Assembly: GCA_021202075.1 (NCBI GenBank)
Contig: JAJQDT010000060.1
Location: forward strand, 1-64,000
Origin: Lachnospiraceae bacterium
GTDB lineage: Bacteria; Bacillota; Clostridia; Lachnospirales; Lachnospiraceae
Length of the DNA stretch: 64,000 nt
Reading direction: 5' to 3'
The notes below the pieces were generated by a model. The model was given only the letters and a program-made list of their open reading frames with translations. It ran no database searches and was not told where the DNA came from. Both the position numbers and the translations under genes were made by a program. Position 1 is the first letter of the stretch. Each line of letters starts with the position of its first letter. Below, in pieces: positions 29,752 through 37,423 of the stretch.

Positions 29752-30162
29752 TCACCACAGTGCATACACCGTCTCCAGCAAAGCCAGAATAATGGGGGAG
29801 CTGACCGCCAGAATCGATATTTTTCCAAAGATTTCGATCTGCCCCGCAACCGCTCCAAAGCCGGCGTCCCGACAGAGGTTTGAGGAAAAATCAGCCACGT
29901 AAGTGATTCCGATGATCTTCAAAAGGATTTTGTAGTAGGCTTTCTGCTCCGCGAGATAGCCTGCCAGCGTCTCCAGCAGTGTAAATACGGATGAGAGCCT
30001 GGACAAGCTGTAATAAATGATCAGCAGACAGGCTGACAGGCTGATCATCTGCGCAAACGGCGCATGCGATTCCTTCAAAAACAGCCCGAGCATGGCCGCG
30101 GACAGCCCCAGGCAGGCGATTTTGATTATATTCGTGGCTCTCACATCCTTTCGATATGCCAA
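29752..30162 (-). CDS. spoIIIAD: stage III sporulation protein AD
   Basis: SpoIIIAD, four membrane helices, 127-136 residues depending on start. It shares the AC/AD fold and is one of the membrane subunits of the channel complex. Relatives start M-x-I-x-x-I. Here the matching codons are ACG AAT ATA ATC AAA ATC from 30135, preceded at normal distance by AAAGGATGTGA, so the expected ATG reads ACG. In-frame alternatives are GTG 30144, which sits on the ribosome site, and TTG 30162, which has none. The coordinates given use the longest frame. Confidence 0.88.
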   Translation of the reverse strand: MAYRKDVRATNIIKIACLGLSAAMLGLFLKESHAPFAQMISLSACLLIIYYSLSRLSSVFTLLETLAGYLAEQKAYYKILLKIIGITYVADFSSNLCRDAGFGAVAGQIEIFGKISILAVSSPIILALLETVYALW

Positions 30163-30214
30163 TATATATTGATATCATAGATGTCTTTTTTTCAGTCGAT
30201 ACGCCTGACATCGG

Positions 30215-30325
30215 CGCACCCGCCATCGATTGCTGAGCGATTTTGCCGCAGCCATAGCGGATTTCATTTTGACTGATGCCGGGAATCCCCGCCATCGATC
30301 GCAGAATAATTTTGCTGTGAGTACT
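30215..30325. repeat. imperfect tandem repeat in the spoIIIAC-AD gap
   Basis: CGCCATCGAT occurs at 30221 and 30290, a 69-base period. Each copy is followed by a similar GATTTTGC/AATTTTGC-containing tail. It fills most of the 190 bases between spoIIIAC and spoIIIAD, genes that are normally a few bases apart. Confidence 0.6.
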
Positions 30326-30351
30326 GCCCCTTCCATGAAGGAAAACCAATG

Positions 30352-30546
30352 CTATAATGCAAACAATGACTTCACTGTCTCGAACAACTGGCTGATATAT
30401 GGCACCAGCCAGAACAGAACCAGAAGCAGCCCGGCCAGACTCGTCAGAAATGCGTGCTCCTCTCTCCCACTCTGTTTGAGAACCTGACCGAGTACGGAAA
30501 CCAGGATTCCGACGGCGGCGATTTTAAAAATCAGGTTTATGCTCAT
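30352..30546 (-). CDS. spoIIIAC: stage III sporulation protein AC
   Basis: A 64-residue protein with two membrane helices, the usual SpoIIIAC size. It starts MSINLIFKIAAVGILVSVLG and has a VLKQSGREEHAFLTSLAG loop. It is the small membrane subunit paired with SpoIIIAD. AAGAGGTGG precedes the ATG. A 128-base gap separates it from spoIIIAB. Confidence 0.94.
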   Translation of the reverse strand: MSINLIFKIAAVGILVSVLGQVLKQSGREEHAFLTSLAGLLLVLFWLVPYISQLFETVKSLFAL

Positions 30547-30674
30547 TTTCCACCTCTTCTTCCCATATCCGACTGCTTTTACAGTAAATCACCATACAGC
30601 GATTTTCGTTGCGCCATTACATACAAATGCTAATTGTGCAAACGACTTCTTTTGTTTGGCTATTGACAACGCAT

Positions 30675-31205
30675 TTACAATAAAATAATCACAGCCGCGG
30701 CCCCTGACGCCGCCGAGAGCCTGCGCCAGAGGGTTCCCTTCTCCTGCCATTCCTGATACGCTAAAGCGCTCATTTTGTCAAAGCGCTGCTGAAATTTTTG
30801 CAGGCAGATTTTCTGCAGACCGATATCCGTACTGGTAAATGCCCCTGCCGTTTCAAGAAGGAGCTGATGCTCCGCGGTATTCCAAATCAGCTCTTTTGGC
30901 AGATTTTTTTCAATGCTCTCCCGCCAGATTTCCTGAAAGGATTGTCCGCCCCGTGCCTCCACCTGACCTGCACAACACAGGAGCATGGGTCTAAGAGGAG
31001 TTTTGCAGACATCCGCCGCACTTTTCAACGCTTCCCAGAGAGGAGTCCGATACCAGGTCATCTCCTGTTCCAGAAGCAAAAGCGCATCCTTCATCTCCAG
31101 AAGAAACAGCCAGCGCCTTTTCAGGCTGTGGTCCATCTCTATCCCGGCCAGAGAGCACGCTCCGAAAACACAAAGCAGTCCGCATAATTTCAGCATCGCG
31201 CGCAT
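30675..31205 (-). CDS. spoIIIAB: stage III sporulation protein AB
   Basis: A 176-residue SpoIIIAB: N-terminal membrane helix, helical cytoplasmic body with LLLEQEMTWYRTPLWEALK, and a C-terminal hydrophobic anchor. It is related to GspF-type membrane platform proteins of type II secretion. The ATG at 31205 has GGGGG 8 bases upstream and overlaps the end of spoIIIAA by 16 bases. A second ATG at 31196 lacks a ribosome site. Confidence 0.93.
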   Translation of the reverse strand: MRAMLKLCGLLCVFGACSLAGIEMDHSLKRRWLFLLEMKDALLLLEQEMTWYRTPLWEALKSAADVCKTPLRPMLLCCAGQVEARGGQSFQEIWRESIEKNLPKELIWNTAEHQLLLETAGAFTSTDIGLQKICLQKFQQRFDKMSALAYQEWQEKGTLWRRLSAASGAAAVIILL

Positions 31206-32134
31206 AGCAGTTCCCCCAAAGAGCCGCGAATCTCCCTGATACTGCCCGGAGCGTCTCTTCCGCCAAGCACCACATAGCGGTCAAACATCCGCGCCTTTTG
31301 CATTTTTTTCAGCAATGGCTTTTTCTTCAGCTCATCGACCGAGGAACCGTGAACTGTTGCGATCAGCCTGCAGCCGCTGTAAAATACGTTTTCCAGCGCC
31401 TCTCCATCCCGGCTGCTGCCCAGCTCGTCCACGGCAATCACCTCCGGCGACATGGAACGGAGGAGCATCATCATGCCTTCCGCCTTTGCGCAGCCATCCA
31501 TGACATCCGTCCGCATGCCAATGTCATTCTGAGGCACCCCCAGATACGCGCCGGCAATCTCTGAGCGCTCATCTGCCACTCCGACTGTGCGTCCCATTCC
31601 AAAAGAGCCTCCGTCTGAAATCTGGCGTATGATATCGCGCAGAAGCGTCGTTTTTCCACCGCCTGGCGGGGAAATAATCAATGTGTGGCAGACCTCTCCA
31701 TCCTGATACAGAAATGGCATTAGCGCATCCGCGCACCCTTTTCGCTGATGAGACAGTCGAATGTTCAGAAACGAAATGGAGCGGACACACCGCACACCTT
31801 TCTCATCCATGACGGCATGTCCCGCCACACCGACCCGGTGTCCGCCCGGAATCGTAAAAAATCCCTGCCTGATCTCCTCGTCATACGCATACAGCGAAAA
31901 GCCGGAAAGTACTTCCAGTGTCCGGTTCAGATCCTCGCCAGAAACACGGTATCCGTCCGATACCTCCCGCGAACGTTTTCCCGGCCTGCAAAGGGTCCAC
32001 TCATGCCCCTGACAGACCAGAATCACAGGCTGTCCGGCCCGCAGACGAAGCTCCTGCAGCTGTTCAAAATCCAATCCGGATTCCAGTAACAGATGGGCCA
32101 GCGGCTCTGCAAGCAAATGACAGAAGGATTCCAT
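31190..32134 (-). CDS. spoIIIAA: stage III sporulation protein AA (secretion-type ATPase)
   Basis: A 314-residue ATPase related to type II/IV secretion ATPases, expected to energise the SpoIIIA channel. Walker A is SPPGGGKTTLLRDI; also visible are VADERSEIAG, MLLRSMSPEVIAVDELGS (Walker B region) and a late IATVHGSS. The start at 32134 (MESFCHLLAEP) is set by AAAGGAG 8 bases upstream; the in-frame extension to 32290 overlaps the promoter. First gene of the operon. Confidence 0.95.
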   Translation of the reverse strand: MESFCHLLAEPLAHLLLESGLDFEQLQELRLRAGQPVILVCQGHEWTLCRPGKRSREVSDGYRVSGEDLNRTLEVLSGFSLYAYDEEIRQGFFTIPGGHRVGVAGHAVMDEKGVRCVRSISFLNIRLSHQRKGCADALMPFLYQDGEVCHTLIISPPGGGKTTLLRDIIRQISDGGSFGMGRTVGVADERSEIAGAYLGVPQNDIGMRTDVMDGCAKAEGMMMLLRSMSPEVIAVDELGSSRDGEALENVFYSGCRLIATVHGSSVDELKKKPLLKKMQKARMFDRYVVLGGRDAPGSIREIRGSLGELLCARC

Positions 32135-32195
32135 CCTCAGACTCCTTTCCGAATGACTGCCTGCGCGTTGGACAAACAGGCATTTACAATAATCA

Positions 32196-32224
32196 TATAT
32201 ATGGGAAAACGAGCCGGAATATGC
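32196..32224 (-). promoter_or_regulatory. sigma-E-type promoter of the spoIIIA operon
   Basis: On the minus strand GCATATT (32218-32224), 14 bases, then CATATATA (32196-32203). This fits the sigma-E consensus (KMATATT, 14-15 bases, CATACAHT) closely, about 60 bases ahead of the spoIIIAA start. Mother-cell sigma-E control is what is known for this operon in Bacillus. Confidence 0.75.
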
Positions 32225-32327
32225 ATCGAACAGAGCAATTATATATCTGCTGCATCCTTCGCGCAGTACTGAGCGGACATGGCCTGTCACGAGTATGCAA
32301 AATTTTTCGAATCATATCGGAAAGTAT

Positions 32328-32356
32328 TTGCTTTTTTACGTTAAGGTCACTATAAT
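32328..32356 (+). promoter_or_regulatory. sigma-A promoter, probably of arcC
   Basis: TTGCTT (32328-32333), 17 bases, TATAAT (32351-32356) on the plus strand. The carbamate kinase start lies 224 bases downstream, so the leader would be long and contain the repeat at 32397-32550. Confidence 0.6.
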
Positions 32357-32396
32357 ATCAAATATCCGTGCAAGCTATGTCATAAGGGATACAGGC

Positions 32397-32550
32397 CTGT
32401 CGGCGGCTCTACGCTCGGCACTTAACGAGTGCCACTGGCACTCAGTGCCCTTAGGTCTCCGGCTGTCTGGCTCGTTACTTCGCGGGAATCAAAAATCGCT
32501 TCGCGATTGCATATCCCGTACGAAGTGCGGGATGCCTCCTTCATCCTTTT
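32397..32550. repeat. dispersed repeat, family B copy, in the arcC leader
   Basis: A chain of small palindromes: GCACTTAACGAGTGC, GTGCCACTGGCAC, ATCGCTTCGCGAT and CCCGTACGAAGTGCGGG. The CACTGGCAC core with a following CAGTGCCCTT matches the family B copies at 34526 and 46196. It lies in the predicted arcC 5' untranslated region, where folding could affect expression. Confidence 0.6.
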
Positions 32551-32579
32551 GTCGCAGAACCAGAAAGGGCTTAACGATT

Positions 32580-33506
32580 ATGAAAAAAAGAGTTGTCGTA
32601 GCGCTCGGGCATAAGGCACTGGGCACTACTTTTCCGGAACAGCGGGATGCCGTGCTGCACACGGCCTCGATTCTTGCCGACCTCGTAGAGGAGGGCGCCC
32701 AGCTTATCATCACGCACAGCAATGCGCCCCAGCTCGGCATGATCCATACCGCTATTAATGAATACGCGAAAACGCATGAGACCTACAGTGCGCCGGTCGC
32801 CATCTGCTCCGCGATGAGCCAGGGCTATATCGGCTATGATATCCAGAACACACTCCGCTCTGAACTGCTCTCCCGCGGGATTTACCGGACGGTTGCCACC
32901 GTTCTGACGCAGGTGACCGTGGATCCGTATGACGAGGCCTTTTATCATCCGATCAAACGGATCGGGCGCTATCTCAATGCAGAGGAGGCCGCAGAGGAAG
33001 AGAAAAAGGGCAATTATGTCGTCGAGGAGCCCGGAAAGGGATTCCGGCGCATCGTCGCGGCGCCGAAGCCGCTCGACATTGTGGAGATTGACGCCATCAA
33101 TGCGCTGGTCAATGCAGGGCATATTGTCGTCGCGGGCGGCGGGGGCGGCATCCCGGTGCTGAAGCAGCGGAACCATCTGAAGGGCGCCAGTGCCGTCATT
33201 GAAAAAGACGCCGTGAGCGGGCGCCTGGCAGATCTGGTGGACGCGGATCAGCTGCTGATACTGACCAACGAAGAGTTTGTCTATCTCGGCTATGAATCGG
33301 AACACCCGCAGCCCATCCGCGAGATGAACGTTTCCGAGGCACTGCAGTACATTCAGAATGGGGAATTCGGAACGGACAAAATGCTTCCGAAGATTGAAGC
33401 CTCCGTTCATTTTGTCTCCCAGAAGGAAGGACGCTCTGCAACGATTACCTCGATTGAGACAGCAAAGGAAGCATACCTCGGAAAAACCGGAACGGTGATC
33501 AGATAG
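32580..33506 (+). CDS. arcC: carbamate kinase
   Basis: A 308-residue carbamate kinase that makes ATP from carbamoyl phosphate and ADP. It has the amino-acid-kinase fold with KRVVVALGHKALG at the N-terminus, THSNAPQLG, QVTVDPYDEAFYHPIK, FRRIVAAPKP, VVAGGGGGIPV and IEKDAVSGRLA. The usual ALGGNAL is altered to ALGHKAL at the N-terminal loop. No arginine deiminase or ornithine carbamoyltransferase gene lies nearby, so the source of carbamoyl phosphate is unclear. Its last codons overlap the convergent permease gene by 8 bases. Confidence 0.93.
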   Translation: MKKRVVVALGHKALGTTFPEQRDAVLHTASILADLVEEGAQLIITHSNAPQLGMIHTAINEYAKTHETYSAPVAICSAMSQGYIGYDIQNTLRSELLSRGIYRTVATVLTQVTVDPYDEAFYHPIKRIGRYLNAEEAAEEEKKGNYVVEEPGKGFRRIVAAPKPLDIVEIDAINALVNAGHIVVAGGGGGIPVLKQRNHLKGASAVIEKDAVSGRLADLVDADQLLILTNEEFVYLGYESEHPQPIREMNVSEALQYIQNGEFGTDKMLPKIEASVHFVSQKEGRSATITSIETAKEAYLGKTGTVIR

Positions 33507-34446
33507 CCTTCCGGCTTTCCCGGATCCTCGGATCCAGATAATCATAGGAAATATCCACGATCAGGTTGATTCCCATGTAGATAAGGGCGATCCAGAGCAC
33601 ATATCCCTGAATCATCGGATAATCCCTCGCGCTGATAGAAGTCACGGCCAGATTTCCAAGCCCCGGATAGGAGAAAATGACCTCAACCACAGCGGTACCG
33701 CCTAGCAGGGAACCGAGCGAAAGGCCAAGCATGGTCACAAGTGGGAGCAGGGCGTTCGGAAAAATGTGCCTCCACAGGATCGTGCTTTCCTTTATTCCCC
33801 GTGCACGTGCGCCGATGACATAATCCTGATTCAGCTCCTCCAACACGGCGGTGCGCACCTGCCGGGTGTATTTTCCCATCATCGCGAACGCAAGGGTAAG
33901 TGCCGGCAGGATGATCTTCTTAAAGCCCTGCCCGGAGGATACTACCGGAAGCAGCTTCAGCTGGATCGCAAACAGGTACAATAAAAGCATACCCACCCAG
34001 AAATTCGGCATGGAGACGCCGAAAAAGGTAAGCCCGCGCACGACATAATCGACCGGCTTTCCCCTGTACACAGCGGAAAGCATTCCGAGCGGTACCGAAA
34101 CGATCAGCATGATCATCAGGGAGGTAAAGGCCAGCTTCAGAGTCGGCAGCAGGCGCGATGACAAAAGCTCAAGCACCGGCTTGTGCATAGAATAAGAGGT
34201 TCCGAAATCTCCGTGCAGGCAGCCGGTCAGCCAGTTCCAGTACTGAACCGGAAACGGATCATTCAGCCCCAGTTCCTCCCTGGTCGCCTCCAATACCGCC
34301 TCGCTCGGCATGGAGCCGCTGGCGGAATACATGGCCGTCACCGGATCACCCGGAGACAGATACGTCAAAATAAAAGTGAAGAAACTGATCCCGATAAGAA
34401 CGAGCACCATCTGAACGAGCCGTTTCCTGATTTGTCTCGCGTTCAT
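33499..34446 (-). CDS. peptide/nickel ABC transporter permease (DppB/NikB type)
   Basis: A 315-residue permease with six membrane segments. Hallmarks are the N-terminal PGDP, the TLKLAFTSLMIMLIVSVPLG block and the EAA-like loop DYVIGARARGIKESTILWRHIFPNALLP that contacts the ATPase. It would pair with a DppC-type permease and two ATPases, but none follows: the gene runs into arcC. It lies 245 bases downstream of the damaged binding-protein gene, with a repeat in the gap. It is probably a remnant of a cassette, although the reading frame is intact. Confidence 0.9.
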   Translation of the reverse strand: MNARQIRKRLVQMVLVLIGISFFTFILTYLSPGDPVTAMYSASGSMPSEAVLEATREELGLNDPFPVQYWNWLTGCLHGDFGTSYSMHKPVLELLSSRLLPTLKLAFTSLMIMLIVSVPLGMLSAVYRGKPVDYVVRGLTFFGVSMPNFWVGMLLLYLFAIQLKLLPVVSSGQGFKKIILPALTLAFAMMGKYTRQVRTAVLEELNQDYVIGARARGIKESTILWRHIFPNALLPLVTMLGLSLGSLLGGTAVVEVIFSYPGLGNLAVTSISARDYPMIQGYVLWIALIYMGINLIVDISYDYLDPRIRESRKAI

Positions 34447-34525
34447 AAATTCCTCCTGAGTCGGTCATGTACCCCATCTGTTTTTCAGGCAGGATGCCCA
34501 CATCCCCAATCTCCGATTATGGATT

Positions 34526-34620
34526 TTACCCGGCGAGGGCCTGCGTACTGGATCTTCTGCGAAAATCGGGACATGATATGCGTGTCACTGGCACACAGCG
34601 CCCTTGTATCATATGTGCGG
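34526..34620. repeat. dispersed repeat, family B copy 1
   Basis: ACCCGGCGAGGGC, CTTCTGCGAAAATCGGGACAT and TGCGTGTCACTGGCACACAG occur in order. The copy at 46196-46330 has the same blocks with few changes. It lies between the binding-protein and permease genes. Confidence 0.75.
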
Positions 34621-34691
34621 AAAGAGAAGCAGATATTTTCATACCTGCCCCTCCAAATCCAAAAATATCTACGGTATTCTCAGCGCTCGAT

Positions 34692-36239
34692 TTACTCTGC
34701 CATCGCCACATCCGCCGTAATCCAGTAGTAATCCGCCGGTGTGCACTCAAGGCCGCTTACCGTATTCTTCGCCGCGATGTAGATCGTCGGATAGCTGTAG
34801 AATGCGCAACACGCGTCATCCATCAGGATCTGTGAGATTTCACGTTCAACCTCCACGCGCTCGTCCGTGTCAAATACGCTTTCAAGAGACGTGATCAGCG
34901 CATCCACTTCATCGTTCGCGTATCCATATGCATTGTAAACCGCGTCGCTCTTGAAGTACTGCTGCAGGAACACTGCCGCGTCTCCGGAGTGGAATCCGCT
35001 GCTGTTGAAAATGCAGAGATCATAGCTTCCGTTCTGGATGGTACCCGCCCAGAGATCCTGTACATAGTTCAGATTTAACTGGATCCCCAGGGTGCCCGCC
35101 GCGTACTGCAGCGCTTCGCAGATGATCGGCAGCTCCGCTCTGGTTGTATAGGAGTAAACCTCCAGGACAACCGGTGTACCGTCCGGTGTCTCAATGATGC
35201 CGTCTCCATCTGTATCCGCATATCCGGCTTCCTCAAGAACCGCCGCGGCATCCTCAAGGTCATAAGAATACGGATTCTCCAGATCATTTACACCGAGTGC
35301 CTCCGAGGCAAACGGCGTATTTCCCGCCACAAACATTCCGTTCAGCTGCACCGCGCAGATCGTCTCCATATCCAGACATTCCAGCAGGGCAATGCGGAGT
35401 GATTTGTCCGCCAGAAGTCCGTTCTGGTTCATCAGGCCCCAGTCTGTGCGCAGTCCGTTACACATTTCGAGGATATAATTGTCATCATCTATGTACAGTG
35501 CCGCGTCAGAGGTTCTCAGACCATAGCAGGCGTCCAGCTCACCGGACTGGAAGGAAAGATTCATAACGGAAGGATCCTGGAACTGCAGGAATTCGATGGA
35601 ATCCAGCTGCGGTTCTCCATCCCAGTAGTTCTCATTTTTTACTACGTTCAGCGTCATGGAAATCTGGTCGTTGCTCTCAATCACATACGGGCCGGTGCAG
35701 ATCGGGCCGTCATCCGCAAGATTTGAGATGTCCACCGTCGTATCAAAAATCACAAAGAACGGATCTGCCAGCATGCCTGGAAGGGTCGGCGCCGGTTCGG
35801 TCGTCGTGATGGTAAGAGTCTGTCCGTCCGCTGTCATGGAATCCAGAGAAAAGAAATCCGCTGCTCTGGCTGAATTATCAAAATCATACTGGATCGACGC
35901 CATTGCAAGCTCCGCGGTCAGCTTTGTCCCATTGGAGAAGCATACCTCATCCTTAATCGTAAACGTCCATGTCAGACCATCCTCCGATACCGAATAGTCA
36001 TCCTCAACCAGCCAGCCAACTGTATTCATGGATGTATCCAGCTTCGTCAGCGTCTCCCCAACACCCGCGCGCTCAATCATCCAGCCGTCATATTCATTGC
36101 TCGGATCAAGTGAGCTGTAGGTCTGGGTCTACCCGAATACCATATGTCCGGACGCCTGTGATACCAGCGCCGTTCCCGCAGTTACCACAGTGATCAGCGC
36201 TCCTGTCACCAGCAGCTTCGTAACTGAATTTCTTTTCAT
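34692..36239 (-). pseudogene. peptide/nickel ABC substrate-binding protein with in-frame amber codon
   Basis: Reading from ATG 36239 (GGAGG 6 bases upstream) gives a signal peptide of about 30 residues ending VSQASG, then HMVFG, then TAG at 36129-36131, then TQTYSSLDPSNEYDGWMIER and a complete family 5 (SBP_bac_5) binding protein to 34692. Everything is in one frame with 515 sense codons. The product downstream of the stop could only start internally at M36080 and would not be exported. One C-to-T change (CAG to TAG) would explain it. Otherwise readthrough, suppression or a sequence error must be considered. Confidence 0.85.
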
Positions 36240-36758
36240 CATTTGCCTCCAGTTTTCTTCTCCAGGACTATTATTATTCAGATATCTTCAAAATGCTTTC
36301 CGTTTCTTTTTAAGAGGATAAGAGGATTATAATTCTGATATTTTGAACACAAGCCCCACCGGGGGTTATTGATCCATTCGAATTTTTTACAGGCATCTGT
36401 TTTTTCAGGAAATGCCTGTAGTACTGAACGCGCATGGCGGTTTCAGTTCCTGCGTCTGTGTTTTGATCCGTGCGTTGTATTCTTACCAGACTGTAAAGAG
36501 AATAGTAAATATCTATGCTTGTCAGACGGTTTCTGGAGGAGACCTGGAATATTTTACAGCAAAGGAAAAAGTGCCCGGATGGGCACATACAATTGTTCTT
36601 GATTGTCTTTGAATGGAAACACTCTGTGAAAAGAAAGCAGAGGAGATCCTGAAAATGCTGGTTTTCTCCGCGCGGGAGGATGCGGTCAAAGAGCTGCTCG
36701 CGCTTTAAATCAGACGGCCGTCCTTTAAAATGAGCTCGCATTTCTCATATTTGCAGGA
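36240..36758. other. intergenic region with a broken small reading frame
   Basis: Most of these 520 bases show no recognisable gene. On the plus strand a frame from ATG 36412 runs 66 codons to TGA 36610-36612 and continues in the same frame from ATG 36613 for 31 codons (KKAEEILKMLVFSAREDAVK) to TAA 36706-36708. The second part looks like a real protein C-terminus. I do not recognise it, and the TGA may mark a dead gene. Confidence 0.4.
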
Positions 36759-37157
36759 TTACTTTTCGTTTTTCTCTCTTTGTCTATGAAGTTGTTCGAC
36801 ATAAAAATCCATATTGTCCTGTCCCCATTTATACATGGAATTCACGATTGGAAGGAGTGTAAATCCCCTTTCCGTCAGAGAATATTCTGTATGAAGAACC
36901 TGCGATTGGTACTGAATGCGCCTGATAATATCATCATGTTCAAGTTCTCTCAATTGTTTTGTCAGCATCCGGTTACTGATTTGCTTAAACAGACGGGAAA
37001 GCTCACCATAACGATAGGGACGTTCGTTTCCCAGATGCCAGATAATCACAACCTTATATTTCCCTGAAATAACAGACATGGTTAACTCTTTCTCACAATT
37101 GAAGTCATTGTTAGAAAGGCGATGAAAAGTCTCACTTCTTAAATCTACACCATTCAT
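36759..37157 (-). CDS. HxlR-family winged-helix regulator
   Basis: A 132-residue HxlR-type repressor or activator. After a short N-terminal part with the conserved Cys (NCEKELTMSVISGKYK), the winged helix shows WKxxIIW-like YKVVIIWHL, RYGELSRLFKQISNRMLTKQLRELE and HTEYSLTERGFTLLPIV. HxlR proteins often respond to reactive electrophiles or aldehydes through that Cys. The aldehyde dehydrogenase gene next upstream makes that plausible here, though not shown. AGAGGAG stands 9 bases before the ATG. Confidence 0.9.
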   Translation of the reverse strand: MNGVDLRSETFHRLSNNDFNCEKELTMSVISGKYKVVIIWHLGNERPYRYGELSRLFKQISNRMLTKQLRELEHDDIIRRIQYQSQVLHTEYSLTERGFTLLPIVNSMYKWGQDNMDFYVEQLHRQREKNEK

Positions 37158-37385
37158 TACAAAATTCTCCTCTTCTCTTTACAAATAACTCCAACTGAGC
37201 AAGATTCTGATTCTGATCCAAACAATATAATAATCTCCTCGATAACATTAATTGTACTCAATTTCGCGGTTTAAAGGCTGATGCATTCCAGACACGGCGA
37301 AGCGTAGATCAATCTAAAAATAACATATGCCTGCCGTGAAGGTCAAGTCATAATCAAAGAAGAATATATTTCTTTCAACACGGAT

Positions 37386-37415
37386 GCTGCCGACCAGTGT
37401 AAACCAGTCGGCAGC
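37386..37415 (-). terminator. hairpin after the aldehyde dehydrogenase gene
   Basis: GCTGCCGAC and GTCGGCAGC form a perfect 9-bp stem 9 bases past the stop. No clear T run follows on the minus strand, so termination would be weak. Confidence 0.5.
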
Positions 37416-37423
37416 GTCATAGA

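Noticed and set aside
36310-36741. Minus-strand frame of 143 codons downstream of the HxlR gene
   Set aside because: No ribosome site, no domain, and composition unlike the neighbouring genes; a chance frame in A/T-rich DNA.
37386-37415. Stem after aldehyde dehydrogenase as a strong terminator
   Set aside because: The stem is good but there is no T run, so only a weak call was kept.
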